From an uncultured Centipeda sp. (GTDB lineage: Bacteria > Bacillota > Negativicutes > Selenomonadales > Selenomonadaceae): DNA of 5,468 nucleotides. Below the pieces are notes generated by a model. It worked only from the letters and a program-made list of their open reading frames with translations, searched no databases and had not been told where the DNA came from. Numbering within the stretch: position 1 is the stretch's first letter; every line of letters starts with the position of its first letter. Location: assembly GCA_937925565.1 (NCBI GenBank), contig CALALM010000162.1, forward strand, positions 1 to 5,468, in the 5' to 3' direction. Shown one piece after another: positions 1 to 5,468 of the stretch. A program made the position numbers and the translations under genes.

Positions 1-692
1 CCGAGAATCTGACAGGTGTAGGCGACGCCGCACGAGAGAATGCCTGCATAGAGGATGGGAATCGCCGCACCGACGACATCGCTCCACAGGAACGTCTCAT
101 AGACAGCGGCCAGCGTCGCGTTGCCGATCATACAGACAATCATCTCCATCAGGCAGAGCTCGATCGCATCCACCGTGCTCGCATAGCGATCGATGAGGAG
201 AATCTGTGCCATCCAGAAAAACGAGCAGATAAGTACAAGCAGATCGCCTGTATTGATCGTCAGTTCCCCGTAGGCGGAGAGAAAGTAAACCCCGACGAAC
301 GCGAGTACGGCACCACACCACTGCGCCGCACGTACACGCTGTCCGAGCAGGACGGCGGCAAGCGGCACAAGCACGATATAGAGCGTTGTAATGAATGCCG
401 TTTTGCCCGCCGTCGTATAGAGAAGCGCAACCTGTTGGAGTGTCACGCCTACGAACATCGCGATCCCGACGGGAATGCCGGGCAGAAAGCCCGAGCGGTA
501 TGTTCCCGCCCGCCGCTCGCTCGCGCGCTTTCTGCGATAAAGAAACCAGAGCGCCCCCATAAACAGCGTGCCGAGAGCGAAGCGGAACGCCGCATAGGTA
601 TAGGGACCAAGCCCCTCCATCCCAAGAATCTGAGCGACAAACGTCGTTCCCCAAAAGAACGATGCCGCAAGCAGCATCAGATTTCCACGCAT
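1..692 (-). CDS. EamA/DMT-family membrane transporter, C-terminus cut off by window edge
   Basis: Drug/metabolite transporter superfamily member with EamA-type repeats, expected to sit in the inner membrane with about ten helices and to move a small metabolite, often in the export direction. The frame is open from the ATG at 692 to base 1, giving 230 codons; family members are usually 280-310 residues, so roughly the last 60-70 are missing. The first helix carries the typical SFFWGTTFVAQ pattern (residues about 10-20). A loop rich in Arg and Lys (YRRKRASERR) follows helix 2, and the segment TAGKTAFITTLYIVLVP near residue 110 is characteristic of the end of EamA helix 3 and start of helix 4. 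The start lies 3 bases after the ATPase stop, and an SD-like AAGGTG sits 9 bases upstream inside the ATPase gene, so it is the third gene of the operon and probably translationally coupled. Family assignment is firm; the substrate cannot be told. Its link to amino-acid transport is inferred from the operon only. Confidence 0.88.
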   Translation of the reverse strand, partial: MRGNLMLLAASFFWGTTFVAQILGMEGLGPYTYAAFRFALGTLFMGALWFLYRRKRASERRAGTYRSGFLPGIPVGIAMFVGVTLQQVALLYTTAGKTAFITTLYIVLVPLAAVLLGQRVRAAQWCGAVLAFVGVYFLSAYGELTINTGDLLVLICSFFWMAQILLIDRYASTVDAIELCLMEMIVCMIGNATLAAVYETFLWSDVVGAAIPILYAGILSCGVAYTCQIL

Positions 693-695
693 GGA

Positions 696-1415
696 TCAGA
701 GCACCTTCGACAGGAAGCCGCGCGTGCGCTCCTCCTTCGGGTTCTCAAACACCTCGCGCGGCACCCCCGACTCGATGATGCGCCCCTCATCTACGAAGAG
801 CAGGCGGTCGCCCACCTCACGGGCAAAGCCCATCTCATGCGTGACAATGACCATCGTCATGCCCTCATCGGCAAGTGCACGCATGACATCGAGCACCTCA
901 CCGACCATCTCAGGATCGAGTGCCGAGGTCGGCTCGTCAAAGAGCATGACCTTCGGACGCATCGCAAGCGCACGGGCAATCGCGACACGCTGCTGCTGAC
1001 CACCCGAGAGGTTGTCCGGATAGGCATCCGCCTTTTCCGCAAGCCCCACACGTGCGAGCAGTTCACGCGCCGTCTTTTCTGCCTCGTCACGCGCGACATG
1101 CTTCACCTTGATCGGTGCGAGCATGATGTTCTCAAGCACCGTCATATGAGGAAAGAGGTTGAAGCGCTGGAACACCATGCCGACCTCTTCGCGCACCTTA
1201 TTGATATTTGCCTCGCTCGAAAGCGTGATGCCGTCGACCACCACCTCGCCCGCCGTCGGCTCTTCGAGGTGGTTCATGCAGCGCAGCAGCGTGCTCTTGC
1301 CCGAGCCCGAGGGTCCGATAATAACAACGACTTCTTTCTCATCAATGGAAAGGTCGATCCCCTTCAAGACCTCATCTGCGCCAAACGACTTGCACAGCCC
1401 CTTAATCTCAATCAT
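696..1415 (-). CDS. Polar amino-acid ABC transporter, ATP-binding subunit (GlnQ-like)
   Basis: Cytoplasmic ATPase that powers uptake of polar amino acids through the permease encoded just upstream. All ABC motifs are intact in the 239-residue product: Walker [10 protein letters not shown] (34-42), Q-loop Gln83 in [12 protein letters not shown], signature LSGGQQQR (136-143), Walker B VMLFDE (156-161), D-loop SALD (164-167) and switch His193 in THEMGFA. The FNLFPHMT and THEMGFA wording is typical of the polar-amino-acid (PAAT) group that includes GlnQ, ArtP and TcyC. The length matches the family norm of about 240. I chose the start at 1415 over the longer frame from 1448 because GGAGGT lies 9 bases upstream of it, homologues begin with this MIEIKGL-type sequence, and the extra 11 residues are unlike the family. 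The start overlaps the end of the permease gene by 8 bases, indicating coupling. Substrate (Gln, Glu, cystine, Arg or other) cannot be decided from sequence alone. Confidence 0.95.
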   Translation of the reverse strand: MIEIKGLCKSFGADEVLKGIDLSIDEKEVVVIIGPSGSGKSTLLRCMNHLEEPTAGEVVVDGITLSSEANINKVREEVGMVFQRFNLFPHMTVLENIMLAPIKVKHVARDEAEKTARELLARVGLAEKADAYPDNLSGGQQQRVAIARALAMRPKVMLFDEPTSALDPEMVGEVLDVMRALADEGMTMVIVTHEMGFAREVGDRLLFVDEGRIIESGVPREVFENPKEERTRGFLSKVL

Positions 1416-2067
1416 GAACGCGATACCTCCGTTCCAGATATGCGACAAAGCGCGAAATCGTCAGCGTCATCACGAGATAGATAACAGCGACACTCATCCA
1501 TATTTCAAACGAGCCATAGGTTTTTGCAATGATGAGCTGCCCGCGCCGCGTCAGCTCCTCGAAACCGATGACCGAGACGAGGGACGAATCCTTGAGCATT
1601 GCGATAAACTCGTTGCCGAGTGGCGGAATAACGCGCTTGAACGCCTGCGGCACGATGATGTAGCGCATCGTCTGCAGCCATGTCATGCCAAGCGAACGCC
1701 CCGCCTCCATCTGCCCGTCGTCGACCGACTGGATCCCGGCGCGGAAAATCTCTGCCACATACGCACCGGAGTTGATACCGCACGCCGAGATCGCCGCGAT
1801 GAACGGATCGATGCGCTGCCCCGTGATGACCGGCAGGGCAAAGTAAAAGAGGATGATCTGCACAAGCAGCGGCGTCCCGCGGAAGAACTCCACGTAAACC
1901 TCCGCAAGCATCCGCAACACGCGCAAATTCGAGATGCGTGCCACCCCCACGATCAGACCGATCACAAAGCCGATCGCCGTCGACAGCACCGTGATCTGTA
2001 TCGTAACGCCCGCACCGACAAGCAGCAGCGGGAACGAATTGACGACGAGATTCATATCAAAGTTCAT
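1408..2067 (-). CDS. Polar amino-acid ABC transporter, permease subunit (HisM/GlnP type)
   Basis: Inner-membrane permease forming the translocation path of an amino-acid importer, probably as a homodimer because only one permease gene is present. The 219-residue product has the PAAT permease hallmarks: an N-terminal [13 protein letters not shown] segment leading into helix 1, [12 protein letters not shown] (59-70), and the EAA coupling loop around [11 protein letters not shown] (118-128) followed by [18 protein letters not shown], which docks on the ATPase. About five hydrophobic helices are evident and the length is normal for the family. Several in-frame ATGs exist (2088, 2079, 2067, 2055). 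I prefer 2067 because GGGGAG lies upstream (spacing about 13, rather long) and the protein then begins as relatives do; starting at 2088 would give 226 residues but lacks a good ribosome site. It is the first gene of the leftward operon. No periplasmic binding protein gene adjoins it on this side, so that component must lie elsewhere or past the left edge. Confidence 0.94.
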   Translation of the reverse strand: MNFDMNLVVNSFPLLLVGAGVTIQITVLSTAIGFVIGLIVGVARISNLRVLRMLAEVYVEFFRGTPLLVQIILFYFALPVITGQRIDPFIAAISACGINSGAYVAEIFRAGIQSVDDGQMEAGRSLGMTWLQTMRYIIVPQAFKRVIPPLGNEFIAMLKDSSLVSVIGFEELTRRGQLIIAKTYGSFEIWMSVAVIYLVMTLTISRFVAYLERRYRVHD

Positions 2068-2111
2068 AAGCCCATCCATTCTCCCCATAGGAATTTATGA
2101 TATCTCTGCAT
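2064..2111 (-). CDS. Possible 15-codon leader reading frame before the permease (speculative)
   Basis: An ATG at 2111 opens a 15-residue frame, [15 protein letters not shown], whose TGA overlaps the permease start in an ATGA arrangement. This is the usual geometry of translational coupling and might let ribosomes reinitiate at the permease, whose own ribosome site is poorly spaced. Against it, the predicted transcript starts near 2122, leaving only about 11 untranslated bases, so the GGAG at 2123-2126 would be largely or wholly outside the RNA. A frame this short arises easily by chance. No run of a regulatory amino acid is present (two Trp, no Gln or His run), so attenuation is not indicated. 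Treat it as a hypothesis. Confidence 0.2.
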   Translation of the reverse strand: MQRYHKFLWGEWMGL

Positions 2112-2128
2112 AAATAGCCGTTCTCCAT

Positions 2129-2157
2129 ATTATATTTCAATCACCGTGCGCTGTCAA
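2129..2157 (-). promoter_or_regulatory. Consensus sigma-70 promoter of the amino-acid transporter operon
   Basis: Read on the minus strand, TTGACA (2157-2152) is followed by a 17-base spacer and TATAAT (2134-2129). Both hexamers and the spacing match the housekeeping consensus exactly. Transcription should begin near 2122, giving a leader of about 55 bases to the preferred permease start. Such a perfect promoter implies strong basal transcription unless a repressor acts on it. The dyad at 2171-2186 just upstream of the -35 box is one candidate regulatory site. Confidence 0.88.
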
Positions 2158-2170
2158 TAAATTCAGGCTC

Positions 2171-2186
2171 TTTGTTGGGCAGCAAA
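2171..2186. promoter_or_regulatory. Imperfect dyad upstream of the operon -35 box, candidate operator
   Basis: TTTGTTG-GG-CAGCAAA forms two 7-base arms that match at six of seven positions around a 2-base centre. It sits 14 bases beyond the -35 box of the leftward promoter, where an activator would typically bind. A second small dyad, TTGTA-AAA-TACAA, lies at 2205-2217 with perfect 5-base arms. Neither matches a regulator site that I can name, and short dyads occur by chance in AT-rich DNA. Confidence 0.3.
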
Positions 2187-2234
2187 AGAATAACACAGTA
2201 ATTGTTGTAAAATACAAAATCATACGAACCAATA

Positions 2235-2333
2235 AAGGATTACTTCTTTGTCCTTGTCGGAACATTATCCTTGTAAAAGTCTATTGGTTCATGCTATCAT
2301 CAACGTGCTTTAACGTTTTTCATATAAGGATAA
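2235..2333. repeat. Three copies of an AAGGATWA motif around the exoprotein promoter
   Basis: The octamer appears as AAGGATTA at 2235-2242, as its reverse complement TTATCCTT at 2265-2272, and as AAGGATAA at 2326-2333. Copies two and three are perfect 8-base inverted repeats. Centre-to-centre distances are 30 and 61 bases, close to three and six helical turns. Copy two overlaps the proposed -35 box and copy three falls in the leader of the exoprotein mRNA, a layout that could suit a repressor or looping regulator. In addition, TCCTTGT is directly repeated at 2251-2257 and 2268-2274. The regulatory role is inferred. Confidence 0.35.
2271..2300 (+). promoter_or_regulatory. Probable promoter of the exoprotein gene
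   Basis: TTGTAA (2271-2276) and TATCAT (2295-2300) are separated by 18 bases. The -10 box is preceded by TGC, making an extended -10 element (TGCTATCAT) that can compensate for the imperfect hexamers. Transcription would start near 2307, leaving about 50 bases of leader. It is clearly weaker than the divergent operon promoter, and its -35 region overlaps one copy of the AAGGATWA motif. Confidence 0.55.
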
Positions 2334-2340
2334 CCGTTTC

Positions 2341-2347
2341 AAGGAGG
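2341..2347 (+). promoter_or_regulatory. Strong Shine-Dalgarno site of the exoprotein gene
   Basis: AAGGAGG is fully complementary to the 16S rRNA 3' end and lies 9 bases before the ATG at 2357; the purine run continues to AAGGAGGAGG. It fixes the start codon, which is followed directly by a classic signal peptide. Confidence 0.9.
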
Positions 2348-2356
2348 AGGTCGAAG

Positions 2357-2443
2357 ATGAGAAAGAAAGACCTCGCCCGAAAGATCACCGGCTGGATCAC
2401 GCTCGGCATCTTTGCCGTACAGCCCTCACTGACCTTTGCTGCC
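2357..2443 (+). other. Signal peptide of the exoprotein
   Basis: Residues 1-29 have a positively charged start (RKK, RK), a hydrophobic stretch ITGWITLGIFAV, and small residues at the end (FAA) that fit signal peptidase I cleavage after Ala28 or Ala29. It is of ordinary length and lacks the long extended n-region seen in many proteobacterial TpsA proteins. Confidence 0.85.
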
Positions 2444-5400
2444 GAGATCCTCCCGGACACCTCCGCCCCCACCGGACAACAGCCGCAGGTTCTTGAGGCG
2501 GCAAACGGCGTTCCGCTTGTCCAGATCACAGCGCCCTCTGCGGGCGGCGTCTCCATGAACCTCTACGACTTCTTTAACGTGCCCGAACGCGGCGCGATCC
2601 TGAACAACAGCGATCATCTCTCAAATACGGAGCTTGCGGGCTACGTTCAAGGAAACCCGAACCTGATGAACGGCACGGCACAGATTATCGTCAACGAAGT
2701 TACAAGCACAAACCCGTCCGAACTGCACGGATTTTTGGAGGTCGCAGGAGACAGGGCCGGCATCGTCATCGCCAATCCGAACGGGATTTTGGCGGACGGT
2801 GCCGGCTTTTTGAATACGGCAAGAGTCACCCTCACAACCGGACGCACAGAGATGGATCCTGCGGGAAATCTCACGGCACTGCGCGTGGAGGACGGCAACA
2901 TCCGCATCACCGGGAACGGTCTGGACACAAAAGGCATGGATACCGCCGAGCTCTACGCACGGGCGATTGAGATCAACGCGGGGCTCTGGGCGGAGCACGC
3001 AAAGATTGTCACAGGTGCGAACACCATCGGCTATACGGACGGAGAAATCTCGCCCATCCCTGCGGACAGCAACACGCCCTCCTATGCCCTCGACCTTTCG
3101 GCAATCGGCGGCATGTATGCCAACCGCATCGTACTCATCGGAACGGAAAAGGGGCTTGGCGTCAACCTCGCGGGACAGATCACCGGCACACAGGCAGTCT
3201 CCCTTGATGTCAACGGCAACCTGAAGACCTCCGGCAACCTCTATACGGACGAAACGGCATCCATTCGTGCCGAACATGCAGAAAACAGCGGTACCGTCTA
3301 CGGTAGCCGGGGAGTTACGGTTTCCGCCCGTGCGCTCCGTAACGACGGCAAAATCATCAGCGGCACGAATGCCGTGCTTCGTGCAGACCGCATTTCCGGC
3401 AGCGGGACATTCGGGAGCGGAATCTCCCCTGCCGGCACAGCGAATGCAGACGGTTCGTTGACACTCGATGCAAAAGAAATCATCCAGACCAATGCAAACC
3501 TCCTCAGCGGAAAAGACATCTCCCTTACGGCAGACAATATTCATACAGAAAACACGACCATCGCAGGGAATGGGGACGTTTCCGTTACGGCGGAACACGC
3601 CCTTTCCATCGAAAAATCCGTCCTGCAGAGCGGAAAGAATCTCTCCGTCCGTGCGGAAACAATGCCGCTCACGGGAAATCTGTTCAGCGGCAAAGATATG
3701 ACCCTTACCCTTCGGGGCGATCTTGACAACACCTCTGCAGCAGATTCCTTCGGCAACCTCCATGCCGGCGGGAACCTCACGGCAGATGTTGGGGGCGATG
3801 TACGCAACCAAAAGAAAATCGAGGCGAACGGAACCCTCCGCCTGACTGCCCGCGGAAATCTGTCCCAAATAAAACCGGGCGAAATCAACGGACAGAACCT
3901 GCATCTCGTTACGGCAGACCTCTCCAATCAGGGACTCCTGCAGGCGGATGCGTGTGCCGACATCACGGCTGCGCATTTGAAAAACAATGCGACCGGTGGA
4001 ATCTACGCCGACCGGCTCTCGATTCATGCAAAGAGCATTACAAACGAAAAAAACGCGGCTCTTGAGGCGCGTCTTGCAGCGGAACTTACGGTATTAAAGG
4101 AAAAAGCGGTACTTCTCGAAGACGCCCACCTTGCAGACGTGACAAAATTCACCACATGGAGCGAAGTAAACGCCTACAAGGAAAAGATACAGGAAGCGGA
4201 AGCGGCATACGATGCACAGCAGACGATCGTAGATACCATCAAGGCAGAACTTGACGCGCTCCCCTCCGGGACCATCGCCGCACGCGAACATCTTTCCCTC
4301 ACGGCAGACACCATCCGGAACACGGGGAACGCGCTCCTTTACGCCGGCAGGGATATGGAACTCTCCGCCGCAGAGGGGCTTCTGAACCGCGGGGCACGCA
4401 TGGAGGCGCAGGGAAACATCACCATAACGGCGCCCGTGACCAAAAACGAGAACGCCGCCTTTTCGACAAAGCGCATCATCACGGAAACAAGGAACAATCC
4501 CGTAAAGCTGCGTATTGACGAGAAGGGGCATATCGAGCGGGGGAAGGCATTTCCCGCCGTGGAGTTCAGCGAGATTGACAGCGGATACGGCGCATACCAC
4601 AGCCATGCCGCGCGGATGGAAATTCTTGACCCCGCGGAGTACAGACCCCTCGAACAGATCTTGGCGGAGGAAGAGGCGGCAGGACAGCAGCGCATTCCGG
4701 AGGATCTCATCGGTACCCTCATGCCAACCTATGCGTACGACGACCCCATTTTTGAGCGCTTCGACATCACCTCCATGCCCACAGACCGCCCCGCAGCGGA
4801 CGATCCCGCACGCGCCGCATGGGACGCAGAATACCGGACCATTCTCGCACAGCTCAACGACAAGATCACCGTATACAACGCGCAGGCTGCGGAACACAAC
4901 GAGAAAGTCGGCACTGCCGCAGGACAGAAGATCAACCGTTTCAGCGTCATCCGCAGCGATTCGCTCATCTCCAAGGAGCACGTCACCTCCTCCCTCCCCG
5001 GCAGGATTCTGGCAGGTGGTAATATTCTCCTGAACAGTGCTGTAGAGAACGAGGACAGCAATATCGTCGCGGGAGGCACCCTGCACGCGCGCGGAACCGT
5101 CCGGGCAGATGCCGCGAAACAGCAGGAGTTGGCCGTAACCTTTGGAACAGCGCAGAGCAGTTACACGGAGCGAAGGAGCCGGCTCCACAAAGGAAAAATA
5201 CGCAAGTACGGCGGCGTCGGCTTCATGACCCCCGAAATTGCAAAGAGCAACCCATCCCCCATCGGCATTCAGACCTATGCGGGCGGCAGCGCCGTGCCCG
5301 TTGACCGGACAGATATCACGGACACGCAGAGGGCGCAGATACAAAACACCCTCTCCCCCTTCGGGCTCGCGCCCTCACGGGAAACCGTAAGCAATGCACA

Positions 5401-5468
5401 GCCGCAGAACCTCCCAAATGCCCCCTCTCGGGAGAACATCGACCGTACACAGCAGCCCCTCTCCCCCG
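2357..5468 (+). CDS. Filamentous haemagglutinin-like TpsA exoprotein, 3' end beyond window
   Basis: Large secreted surface protein of the two-partner secretion pathway (FhaB/HMW-type), exported by Sec and then through an outer-membrane TpsB pore; typical roles are adhesion, biofilm formation or contact-dependent toxin delivery. Visible: 1037 residues with no stop before the edge. A signal peptide occupies residues 1-28/29 (basic RKKDLARK, hydrophobic core, cleavage near TFA-AE). The TPS domain spans about 44-273, with SMNLYDFFNV (66-75), ILNNS (81-85), NPNL (100-103) and NPNGI (140-144), ending with a typical IVLIGTEKGLGVNLAG stretch. Residues 274-562 and 641-695 are short degenerate beta-helix repeats of the kind SGKDISLTAD. 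Residues 563-635 look coiled-coil and 697-880 non-repetitive; FHA-like sequence resumes at AGGNI and DSNIVAGGTL (886-909), followed by a basic patch at 939-950. I see a single cysteine (533), as expected for a TPS passenger. Family assignment is firm; function and C-terminal domain are unknown. No TpsB gene adjoins it upstream. Confidence 0.93.
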   Translation, partial: MRKKDLARKITGWITLGIFAVQPSLTFAAEILPDTSAPTGQQPQVLEAANGVPLVQITAPSAGGVSMNLYDFFNVPERGAILNNSDHLSNTELAGYVQGNPNLMNGTAQIIVNEVTSTNPSELHGFLEVAGDRAGIVIANPNGILADGAGFLNTARVTLTTGRTEMDPAGNLTALRVEDGNIRITGNGLDTKGMDTAELYARAIEINAGLWAEHAKIVTGANTIGYTDGEISPIPADSNTPSYALDLSAIGGMYANRIVLIGTEKGLGVNLAGQITGTQAVSLDVNGNLKTSGNLYTDETASIRAEHAENSGTVYGSRGVTVSARALRNDGKIISGTNAVLRADRISGSGTFGSGISPAGTANADGSLTLDAKEIIQTNANLLSGKDISLTADNIHTENTTIAGNGDVSVTAEHALSIEKSVLQSGKNLSVRAETMPLTGNLFSGKDMTLTLRGDLDNTSAADSFGNLHAGGNLTADVGGDVRNQKKIEANGTLRLTARGNLSQIKPGEINGQNLHLVTADLSNQGLLQADACADITAAHLKNNATGGIYADRLSIHAKSITNEKNAALEARLAAELTVLKEKAVLLEDAHLADVTKFTTWSEVNAYKEKIQEAEAAYDAQQTIVDTIKAELDALPSGTIAAREHLSLTADTIRNTGNALLYAGRDMELSAAEGLLNRGARMEAQGNITITAPVTKNENAAFSTKRIITETRNNPVKLRIDEKGHIERGKAFPAVEFSEIDSGYGAYHSHAARMEILDPAEYRPLEQILAEEEAAGQQRIPEDLIGTLMPTYAYDDPIFERFDITSMPTDRPAADDPARAAWDAEYRTILAQLNDKITVYNAQAAEHNEKVGTAAGQKINRFSVIRSDSLISKEHVTSSLPGRILAGGNILLNSAVENEDSNIVAGGTLHARGTVRADAAKQQELAVTFGTAQSSYTERRSRLHKGKIRKYGGVGFMTPEIAKSNPSPIGIQTYAGGSAVPVDRTDITDTQRAQIQNTLSPFGLAPSRETVSNAQPQNLPNAPSRENIDRTQQPLSP
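2486..3175 (+). other. TPS secretion domain (haemagglutination activity domain)
   Basis: Residues about 44-273 form the N-terminal right-handed beta-helix that the POTRA domains of a TpsB transporter recognise. Both diagnostic motifs, NPNL (100-103) and NPNGI (140-144), are present in the correct order and about 40 residues apart, as in FhaB. The conserved opening (NLYDFFNV, then ILNNS) is also intact, so the domain appears functional and not relic. Confidence 0.92.
3176..4042 (+). repeat. Degenerate haemagglutinin-type beta-helix repeats (protein level)
   Basis: Residues 274-562 are built of short units of roughly 20 residues of the pattern GxxL-SGKxLxLTAxxI. Examples are SGKDISLTADNI, GNGDVSVTAEHAL, SGKNLSVRAETM, SGKDMTLTLRGDL, AGGNLTADVGGDV and ANGTLRLTARGNL. 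At DNA level this produces recurring TTACGGCAGA-like strings, for example near 3527, 3911 and 4298. The units are too diverged to be recent tandem duplications. They predict a continued right-handed beta-helical shaft. Confidence 0.75.
4043..4261 (+). other. Predicted coiled-coil insertion in the beta-helix
   Basis: Residues 563-635 change abruptly to a charged, Ala/Leu/Glu/Lys-rich, glycine-free sequence with helical periodicity (AALEARLAAELTVLKEKA; then EKIQEAEAAYDAQQTIVDTI). Beta-helix repeats resume at about residue 641 (AREHLSLTAD). Helical hairpins of this sort project from the shaft of some large adhesins. The coiled-coil call is by eye. Confidence 0.6.
4445..4996 (+). other. Non-repetitive segment in the exoprotein with a second helical stretch
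   Basis: Residues 697-880 lack the beta-helix repeat pattern. The segment starts with a basic/Thr stretch (STKRIITETRNN), contains RIDEKGHIERGKAFPAVEF and SGYGAYHSH, then a Pro/Asp/Met-rich portion (730-817), and a helical run (818-851) including AAWDAEYRTILAQLNDKI. Haemagglutinin-like sequence resumes at LPGRILAGGNI. Similar blocks may recur in exoproteins of related Negativicutes, but I cannot confirm this, and no domain name is offered. Confidence 0.5.

Noticed and set aside
435..1484. 349-codon plus-strand frame across the ATPase and DMT genes
   Set aside because: It crosses two well-supported minus-strand genes, is rich in His/Arg as expected of an antisense shadow, and has no ribosome site or family motif.
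1159..2100. 313-codon plus-strand frame across the permease and ATPase genes
   Set aside because: It lies antisense to genes with complete ABC motifs; its composition (Arg/His/Asp-rich) is that of a shadow.
2170..2188. Hairpin CTTTGTTGGGCAGCAAAAG considered as a terminator
   Set aside because: The stem is short and bulged, no T-run follows on either strand, and no gene ends nearby; both flanking units diverge from this region.
2089..2356. Riboswitch, T-box or small RNA in the divergent intergenic region
   Set aside because: The leaders predicted from the two promoters are only about 50-55 bases, and no conserved box or extended stable fold was seen.
2621..4027. 468-codon open frame on the minus strand opposite the exoprotein gene
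   Set aside because: It is exactly in register with the plus-strand codons, so it stays open only because the real gene avoids TTA, CTA and TCA codons; its stop is the complement of a TCA at 2621. The product is Cys/Arg/Val-rich with no recognisable motif, and the plus strand has clear domains and a strong ribosome site.
3176..4440. Recurring ACGGCAGA-type strings considered as DNA repeats or CRISPR
   Set aside because: They are irregularly spaced, diverged and in frame; they encode the repeated LTAD portion of beta-helix units.
4094..5344. 416-codon open frame on the minus strand opposite the exoprotein gene
   Set aside because: Same in-register artefact; its stop is the complement of a TTA Leu codon at 4094. 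No motif, no convincing start, unusual composition.

Overview
The window looks like chromosomal DNA from a diderm Firmicute of the Negativicutes, with Selenomonas or a close relative as the best guess. Three things suggest this. A large filamentous-haemagglutinin-type exoprotein of the two-partner secretion (TPS) class needs an outer membrane. The Shine-Dalgarno sites are strong and Firmicute-like (AAGGAGG). The coding DNA is GC-rich while the intergenic DNA is AT-rich. This assignment is inference from style and gene content; no marker gene is present.

Layout: two divergent transcription units share a control region of about 250 bp. Leftward (minus strand, bases 2067 to 1) is a tightly packed operon. 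It encodes a polar-amino-acid ABC permease, its ATPase (8-base overlap), and an EamA/DMT-family membrane transporter (3-base gap) that runs off the left edge. It is driven by a perfect consensus sigma-70 promoter (TTGACA-17-TATAAT) at 2129-2157. No substrate-binding protein is visible, so the importer is incomplete as seen here. Rightward (plus strand, 2357 to the right edge) is one very large, 3'-truncated gene for a secreted filamentous-haemagglutinin-like TpsA protein.

The TpsA-like protein has a signal peptide and a canonical TPS domain with both NPNL and NPNG motifs. Degenerate beta-helix repeats follow, interrupted by a coiled-coil segment (residues about 563-635) and by a longer non-repetitive segment (about 697-880) that contains a second helical stretch. 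It would be exported by Sec and then threaded across the outer membrane by a TpsB partner, which is not in this window. Only 1037 residues are visible, so the C-terminal effector, adhesin or toxin part, if any, cannot be judged.

I found no RNA genes, CRISPR arrays, insertion sequences or clear terminators. Most of the window is ordinary accessory or surface biology. The items worth a second look are the helical insertions and basic patch in the exoprotein, the repeated AAGGATWA motif and small dyads in the divergent control region, and a 15-codon upstream reading frame whose stop overlaps the permease start.
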